Source: Gammaproteobacteria bacterium 42_54_T18 (GTDB lineage: Bacteria; Pseudomonadota; Gammaproteobacteria; Pseudomonadales; Ketobacteraceae). Taken from it: DNA of 64,000 nt. Shown in pieces: positions 52,965-61,900 of the stretch (position 1 is its first letter; each line of letters opens with the position of its first letter). The translations under genes were made by a program, and so were the position numbers. The notes under the pieces are model-generated. The model was not told where the DNA came from. It did no database searches and saw only the letters and a list, made by a program, of their open reading frames with translations. Where the stretch lies: positions 1 through 64,000 of the forward strand of contig MAAL01000177.1 of assembly GCA_002163245.1 (NCBI GenBank), in the 5' to 3' direction.

Positions 52965-55900
52965 TTAATCGCCAGCAATCATTTTCGCAAGCGATACCGC
53001 ATGCTCACCTCGAATCATTGACTCATGGTCTCCTGGAACATCAATGTAATTAAATTGATAACCTTTGGCTTTCCAGTCAGTTTGAGAACTCTCACCTGAC
53101 ACTCGATCGCTCGCGGCATAGTGCGCAATGCAATATCTATTATACAAATCAGCATCACCTAACTCAGCCTGCGACACCAACCTATGATTTGTTATCGCAA
53201 CATTATAAATTGACTGTATCTGCGCCAGAGTCAAATCATCCGGTAACATACGTGCAGCCTTCGCCGTTTTATACAAAGTTTCTAACCATTGATCATCACC
53301 AGACTCCGCTAAATGCCGCACATTTTTTGGCAATGGCTGACCAATTGCAGACTCAATGACTTGTACATTCGATAGCTGATCTGAAATCATCGCCAACGGC
53401 GTAAATGTATCAAACATCATAATACATTCAACACACCCGCCCATAGCATTTAGCTTTTCTGCTACACGTATAGCAATAACACCACCTAAAGACTGAGCAG
53501 CGATACGGTAAACACCTGTTGGGTGTTGTGCCTGAATTGCATCAACATAACAATCGATCATTTCATCAAATGAAGCAAATACATCTGCACCTTGAACAAA
53601 CCCTCTCGCTTGCAACCCGTAAACAGGTATATTACTTGGCAGGCAGGCAACCAAATCGGTGTAACATAATACATCACCACCCACTGGGTGAATGAAGAAA
53701 ATAGGTGTTACTTCATTTTCAGTATCAGTACGCTCTTTCACCTTTCTTAACGCTACTAATGGAGTCCACTCAGTATCTCCTTCGGAACGCTTAATCGTCT
53801 CACAGAGCTGTTCAATAGTCGGTGCGTTAAGCAGTTCAACTATTTGCAATGACACCGAAAACTCTTGACTGACACGGGCCATCAAGCGAACACCAATAAG
53901 TGAGTGGCCGCCAATATCAAAGAAATTATCCGTTACTCCCACTTGCTCAACAGGAAGTAATGCTTCCCACATTTCAACTAACGCAGATTCCATATCCGTT
54001 CGGGGAGCTACGTACTCTCCTCCAGCCAATACCATCAATTGTGGTTTCGGTAAGGCTTTACGATCGACTTTTCCAGCAGGTGTTAACGGTAACTGCTCCA
54101 TCGCCATCAAAGCAGTCGGAACCATATAATCCGGTAAATTCTCTCTTAAGGTCGCTCGTGCGGCGGCAACATCAAATGTATCAACAGGGCTAACCTTTTG
54201 CCCCGCTACATTTTCTGCCACAATATAAGCCGCCAATGCAGTACCGCCTGGCATATCATCTCTGACAATAACAACGGCCTCACGCACAGCAGGAAGTGCA
54301 CTGACCGCAGCTTCAACTTCACCTAACTCAATCCTGAACCCTCTAACCTTTACCTGATTATCCACACGATCTAGATACTCAACCGTACCGTCTACCAACC
54401 AGCGACCTAAGTCACCCGTTCGATAAATGATATCGCCTTGAATCTTTGATAAAGGGTGATGAAGGTAATCAACCTTGGAATATGGATTATTAACAAAAAC
54501 CTCATTGGTTTTTTCAACGTTATTCCAATAGCCCTCTCCCACTCCAACTCCAGAGATACAAATCTCTCCAGGCACACCAGCAGGAACCAACCGTAATTCG
54601 TCATCAAGAACCAGAACACTTAAATTTGCCAATGGCTTACCAATAGGCACAGAACGTTGACCAACAGGCAGCGGGGTTTCTATCGCACATTGAATAACAT
54701 CATCTGCCGCTTCAGTTGGCCCATAGGCATTTACTACGGGAACCTCTGGGTACAATGCTAACCAGGCATTCACTAACTCAACAGAAACAGCCTCTCCTGT
54801 TGCCATCATCCAACGTAAGTTGGGCAATTCTCTATCCACTTCAGGTAACTGACGAACATATTCCATTAATAGCTGTAATGCTACCGGCACTAACTCAACG
54901 ACTTCAAGTTGATGTTCTTTCACTAACGCAAACATTTTTTCTGCGTGAGTTACATCATCCAATACAACCGTTTTACCACCACAAATAACCGGCCCTAAGA
55001 ACTGCCAAACAGAAATATCGGATGAAGATGGGGCTGTTTGTAAAAAGCTGAAGGCTCCTTCAAACCCAAGAACTTTACGCTCCGCTTCAATATGATTGAC
55101 CGCACCATCATGACGAACAATCGCTCCTTTCGGTTTGCCTGTGGAGCCCGATGTGTAAATCATATAAGCACGGCTATCGGTCGGAATATCGATATTTAGA
55201 TTATCCGAGGCGAAATTATTAATCTTCTGCCAATCAGTATCCAGATACACAATACGTGCACTACCATCACTTTCAACTTTATCCGACAAGTGTTGCTGGC
55301 TTAGTACAATTTCTACCTCAGAATTATCTCGCATGTAGGTAATTCGATCCTGTGGATATTTAGGATCCATTGGCACGTAAGCACCGCCAGCTTTTTGTAT
55401 CCCTAGAATACCGACAAGAAAATCAGCAGAACGCTCTGCACACAAGCCAACGAGGTCACCAACACGGGAATTAGCACCCACTAAATATCGCGCCAATTGA
55501 TTTGCTCGTTGATTCAATTCGCGATAACTGTATTGTACATTGTCGTCAATAACCGCAATAGACTCTGGTGTTTGAAGGACTTGACGCTCAAAACGCTGGT
55601 GTAAACAAAGTGACAAATCAAAATCTTCGGCTGTAGTGTTCCAGTCTGTCAATAAAGTTGTGATTTCTTCCTCTTCAGTAACATATTGCAAATCACCGAG
55701 CGTTTCCGCATCACCCAATACAATCTGACGACTAAGACTTACCACTCGATCCACCAAGCCAAAATCTTCGAATACATGCGGGTGGTAAAGCAGCGTGATC
55801 TTTAAATCGCCTCGCACTTCGGTAACAACAAACTGAATATTCTCAGCTGGATCGCTAGGCGTTCCCTGAGCGTCAATAACTTCACCGAGAAATTCACTAT

Positions 55901-58900
55901 CTGCCAAAAAGTGATAATAATTATACATAAACCCAATACGACCACGAGGTGACAATGCAATTTGTTCACCAATCGAAATCAATCGATATCTTTTTATCTC
56001 CTTTTGGAACTGTCGAGCAACATTAAAGATCGAGGCAATATCATTGGAAGAAGAAAAATCATCTTTTCCAAAAACAAAGGGAATCTCTTGAATATAACAA
56101 CCTTGAGATGTGTAATGCCCTTTCCCACGACCGGCCATGGTTTCCTGAATGACAAAATCACTATCAGGTCGGCAATAGGTATTAATCATCAACCCATATA
56201 ACACTTTAAAGTACAAAGCAGGTGTTATACGTTGCTTACGACAATACTGTTTAACTTCAGCCCAATGGGTCTTATCCAAATAAAATTCCTGGCTTCGATA
56301 AGCAGCAGGCTCAGGTATCGGGGCTGGCACTGTAAAATCGAGAGGTTCAACTGCAGCAAGTTTATCTTTCCAAAACGCCAGGACACTTGATGTGTCCATC
56401 ACCGAACGGTCTACAGCCACAAACTCGGCAAAGTTCTCGTCGTTAAACGTTATCTCCGCTTGAGGATCTTTTAACAAAGTGGTGTATGCATCTGTAACCT
56501 GTTCCCACAATGCATTCAGCGCCGCCCCATCTTGTATTGCGTGATGAACCGCGGCGACTAATACATAGTGCTTATCTGCCACTTTAATAGTAATAAAGCG
56601 AACAAACTCGTCCTTTAAAATATCGTAAGGCCGATAGATTATTTTATCGGTAATGTGTTTGATATCTGCACTGCTATACCCTTTATCAGACACATCCATA
56701 AATTCATAATTAATAACATGCTGTTTACGAATAGCCAAATAACCCACATCTAAATAAGCAGGTTTTGCAGAAACAAATTGAGATCGCAAGATAGGTGCGT
56801 TATCAGAAAACTGTTGTAAACATCGCTGCCATAACGCTTCATCTATTTCGTTGTGCACATGCAACGCCCAACCATGGCTACTTTGCAACGTTGACGGATT
56901 AACAAGGTTATCCATAAACATATCATATTGCATTGCAGATAATGGCAATACATCAGTGTACTGGGACACTGAAATATTTAGCGCGTGCATCAGTTCTGAC
57001 TGAGTACATAACTCGACATTCGCCACTCGCTGCGCAGGGTTATTTACAATAGCTTCTGATAGATGCATATAATGATGAATAAGCTTATCCATCGTATTTT
57101 CATCAAAGAGGTCGGTATTAAACTCCAAATCACCTGACAACTGCTCCACTGATTGTGATAACGAAAGTGTCATATCAAACTTAGCCGATACTCCTCCCAG
57201 AGACAAAGGCTCTACAGATAAACCGCCAAATTCTGCAGCCAATGATTGCTGGTCAGGCGCAATGGTATCAACCGTATTCAACTGAAATGCAACCTGAGCC
57301 AAAGGGGTGTAGGAAGGATTACGCTCCACCTGCAATCGATCTAACACCATGTCTACGGGAACATCTGCATTTGCAAAGCCACCTAAGACAGACTCTCTAA
57401 CACGTTGCAGTGCCTCAGTAACAGATAGGCTACTCGGTAACTCCGTGTTTAACACCATACTATTGATAAAGAATCCAATAATATTCTCTAACGATTGCTG
57501 GGGACGCCCCGCCGTTGGTATACCTACAGAAACGGAATCCTGTTGCGCATATTTGCTTAACAACAACTTCCACGATAGCAACATCACCATAAAGGGTGTC
57601 ACACCCTGCTCTCTAGCAAACTGAGTTAACTTCTGATTAAACTCTGGCGAGAACTGTAAACCCTTTACATTACCGTTTGTCGTCTGGACACTTGGTCTCG
57701 GCCGATCGGTGGGCAGGGTCAATAAAGCAGGTGCGTTTTGTAAATGCTTTTGCCAATGAGCCAATTGCCCTTCTAACGCATCATCCGTTAAATACGACTG
57801 TTGCCATTGTGCGAAATCAGCATATTGCAACGACAACTCGGGTAAAGGTGAAGGCATTTTATTTGAAAAGGCAACGTACAACGTCGTCAGCTCTCGTAAC
57901 AATATGGCCATCGATACACCATCAGAAATGATATGGTGCAGACAGAAGGTCAAAATTGAATCTTCGTTACCTTTCTCATCCTTAATAATAAGTAAAGTAC
58001 CACGAACAAGCGGCCCTTCCTCTAGATCAAATCCAGTTGCCCTATCATTTGCAGCATAAGCAAGTGCTTTGCCTTCACCATCACTATCATGCACAAAAGA
58101 TAGCAATGACAGTGGGCTATCGAATTTCTGATGTATCCGCTGCGAAGGTACTCCCTCACCATCAGCTGAAAAGGTTGTTCTTAATGACTCATGCCGGCGC
58201 AAGAGTTCCGCGTAGGCTTTTTGTAATACTGTAATATCAAAAGCGCCCTTCACACGCACCGCTGTTGGCATGTTATTGGCACTTGAACCGGGGTTCATTT
58301 GCTCAAAATACCATAAACGCTTCTGACCAAAAGAGAGCGGTATATTATCTTGTTTATTTAGACGAAGAACTTCAGGCCGACTACTATCTTCCGCTTCTGC
58401 AATATCAACTTTTTCTGCAAACAGTTCAATCGTTGGCGATTCAAATAACATCCTGACAGAAACGGCTCTACTGGTTTGCTTGGAAACACGAGCGACAACC
58501 TGTGTTGCTAGCAACGAATGACCGCCTAGCTGGAAGAAATCTTGTTTTATACCAATGGCAGAGACACCCAGAACAGACTGCCAAATATCAACAAGCATGG
58601 CTTGGGTTGCATTTTCTGCTGGTACAAGTTCGACGCTACCTTCTTCAATAGGTTTGGGTAAAGCTTTACGATCGACCTTTCCATTGGGAGTTAAAGGGAA
58701 TTCGCTCAACAGAACAAAGTGCTGAGGCACCATAAAGGATGGCAACAATTTAGCAATCTGACGACCTACATTTTTTGTAAACCCTTCAGTATCGTTTTCC
58801 AATAGCGCTTGAGAAACAACAACCCAGGCTACCAAACTGTCTCCAGTAACTTCAGAGTTTGATACCGCCACTAAACTATCGGTAATATTTTCTTGCTCAT

Positions 58901-61900
58901 TAATAACTGACTGTATTTCGCCAGTTTCAATACGGTATCCGCGTAACTTGACTTGGTGATCAATTCGACCTAAATATTCAACCTTACCATCAGCACGGTA
59001 TCGAGCCAGATCACCCGTCTTGTACATTCTTTCTTGTTTATCCGTTTCATCCTTATTAGAAACAAACGGATTGAGGAAAAATGCCGAAGCCGTCATTTCA
59101 GCGTCACCTAAGTATCCAGGTCCAACACTGTCACCACCAATGTACAATTCGCCGATAGCACCGATAGGTAGTAGCTCTTGATGTTGCCCCAAAACGTAGA
59201 GTTTCACATTGTCGTTAGGGCGACCTATCGGTAAATTCACCGCAGCTATATCCACAGCCAAATCAATCCGGTGCCATGCAGCAATATCGGCACACTCAGT
59301 TGGACCATAGCTGTTTATTAATTCGCATGGTTCATCTAATGGCTGCGTGCTTGAAGACAGCCAACCCTGCAAACGTTGCAGGTTGATCGGTTCCCCACCC
59401 AAGAACAAGTACTTAAGAGACTGCAGCTTTCGCCAATCATCACTATCATCCTGTAAAGGGTAAAAGGCACTAGGGGCACAGTTTATCCAGGACACTTGCT
59501 CACTTTCAATGATAGATAAGAAACGAGCTGGGTCATATTCTTGAACGTCAGGTATAACCAAGGTTGCACCTGATATAAGCGGCGCAAATATATTCTTCTG
59601 CGTTAAATCAAACCCTATCGCACTCATTAACAAAACATTATCTTGCTCTGTCATGGAAAATTCACGACAGTACCAATTTAATAGATTGCTTTCTGCGTAA
59701 TGGGTTGCTCCCGTTCCTTTAGGGCGCCCTGTGGACCCTGATGTATAAATCATATAAAGCAGGCGGTTAGAGTCCTGATCACTTTGTATCGGGTCAACAG
59801 AAAAATCACGAATACGTTGCTCTTGATTGTCAAAGCATATTAAGTTTCGATGATTATCTTCAGGGAGAAGGTCCGACCGAGTAACAACCGTGGTAATCCC
59901 TGCATTATCCATAATATAGGCTAAGCGCTCTGCAGGATAACTGGCATCAAGTGGAACATACGTCGCCCCCGCCAATAAAATACCAAGAATACATTCCGGC
60001 AGTTCCAAAGCACGGTCATAACATAAACCAACAACATCGCCCGCCACTATTCCTTGTGACTGTAGGTAACGTGCCAATTGATTAGCACGCCCACTTAACG
60101 CCGCATAACTAAGGCTGTTCTCACCACACACAACTGCAACCGCATTAGGTGTTTTCTCAGCTTGCAATGAAAACAGTGAATCGATTGTGATATCTTGTTG
60201 ATAGTCAACCTGCGTTTGGTTCCATGCAACCAACTGACGCTGCTTCTCTTCATCATTAAGTAAATCGATAGTGTAGATAGGGCTTGGTACACCTTCCACT
60301 GCCACTATCGCATCACACAGCTGAAGAAAATGTTTTACCAATTTCTGTGCGGTTACCTCAGCAAACAAATCAGTATTGTACTGCAGCGAAGCTTGCAGCC
60401 CATCAGTCGATCCCGCGGCTGGCTCATTAAAATTTAACGTCAGTTCATACTTAGCCGTTTCGACCGAAAACTCAACGGGTTTTATAGACATCATCTGATT
60501 GCTATTGCCGCCCTCTGACTCCACAGGCATATTTTGATAGCTCAGCATCACCTGAAATAACGGTGAGCGACTCATATCTCGGCTAGGATCAACCTCTTGC
60601 ACAATTTGTTCGAAAGGAACATCTTGATGTTCATAACCCAACAAGGCCGTTTGTTTAACCTGCTGAACTAATTCACTAAAAGAAAGTTCAGGGTTAACAT
60701 TCATTCGTAGCGCCAAGGTATTCACAAAAAACCCGACTATCTTTTCTAAATCGGAATTTTCGCGACCGGCTACCGGCGTACCGATACAGAAGTCATGCTG
60801 TCCGCTATACCGGTGCAACACAATAGAAAACGCCGCTAGCAAACTATTAAAAAGCGTTCCCCCTTCTTTTCTAGCGAGTCTCTCCAACCCTTGTTTAACC
60901 GTGTCCGACACAACAAATGGAATACTTGCACCAGCATATGTCTGAATCGATGGACGTGTTTTATCCGTTGGTAAGGCCAACGGCTCAACGTCACTTAACT
61001 GAGCATTCCAGTAAGCTAACTTATTGAATAGCGCCGAATCGGTAAGAACATCTCTTTGCCAACTAGCAAAGTCCGCATATTGATACGTTAACGGTTTTAA
61101 CGCAGGAGCTATTTCACCCGCATGCCGTAAATACAATGACACCAGTTCTTGGCCAAGAATATTCATCGACCAACCATCTGTGACAATATGGTGTACAACA
61201 ATCGTTAACACCACATCATTAGGTGCAATATGTAATACACTAGCTCGCGTTAGCGGGCCATACGTCAAATTAAATGGCTTCATGATTTCTATCGCAACTA
61301 GTCGAACAATCTCTTGCGATAATGCACTTTGAATGAGTACATCCTGATCACTAACACTCTGGTCAAATCCGCTTTGAGAAATATCAGATTCAACAACGTC
61401 AAAAGTGTCACTTGATAAAAAGGTTTGATGCGCGCCCTCTTCGTCTTCTTTAAATACGGTACGTAATGACTCATGTCGTGCAACAAGGTCTCGATAAGCA
61501 GCCTTTAATGCATCAAGGTTAAACTCCCCTTGTATGCGAATAGCTAATGGCATGTTATAGGCAACAGAGCCCGGTTCGATCTTATCTAACAACCATAATC
61601 GTTGCTGCGCAAAAGATAACGCAATACGTTGATCACGATTAACAACAGATAATGGGTGCTCGATAACACTGGACGCATCTGATATTTTTGATGCGAACTG
61701 CTCAATAGTAGGATTTTCAAAAAGGGATCGGACGCTCATTTTAACATTCAAATCTTTAGCTACACGTGCAATTACTTTTGTAGCAAGTAATGAGTGTCCA
61801 CCTAATTCAAAGAAATTCTGTGTAACACCAATTTCAGACAATCCAAGCACGTCCTGCCACAACAAGACTAAGCGAGCTTCTTGATCACTTCTTGCGGAGA

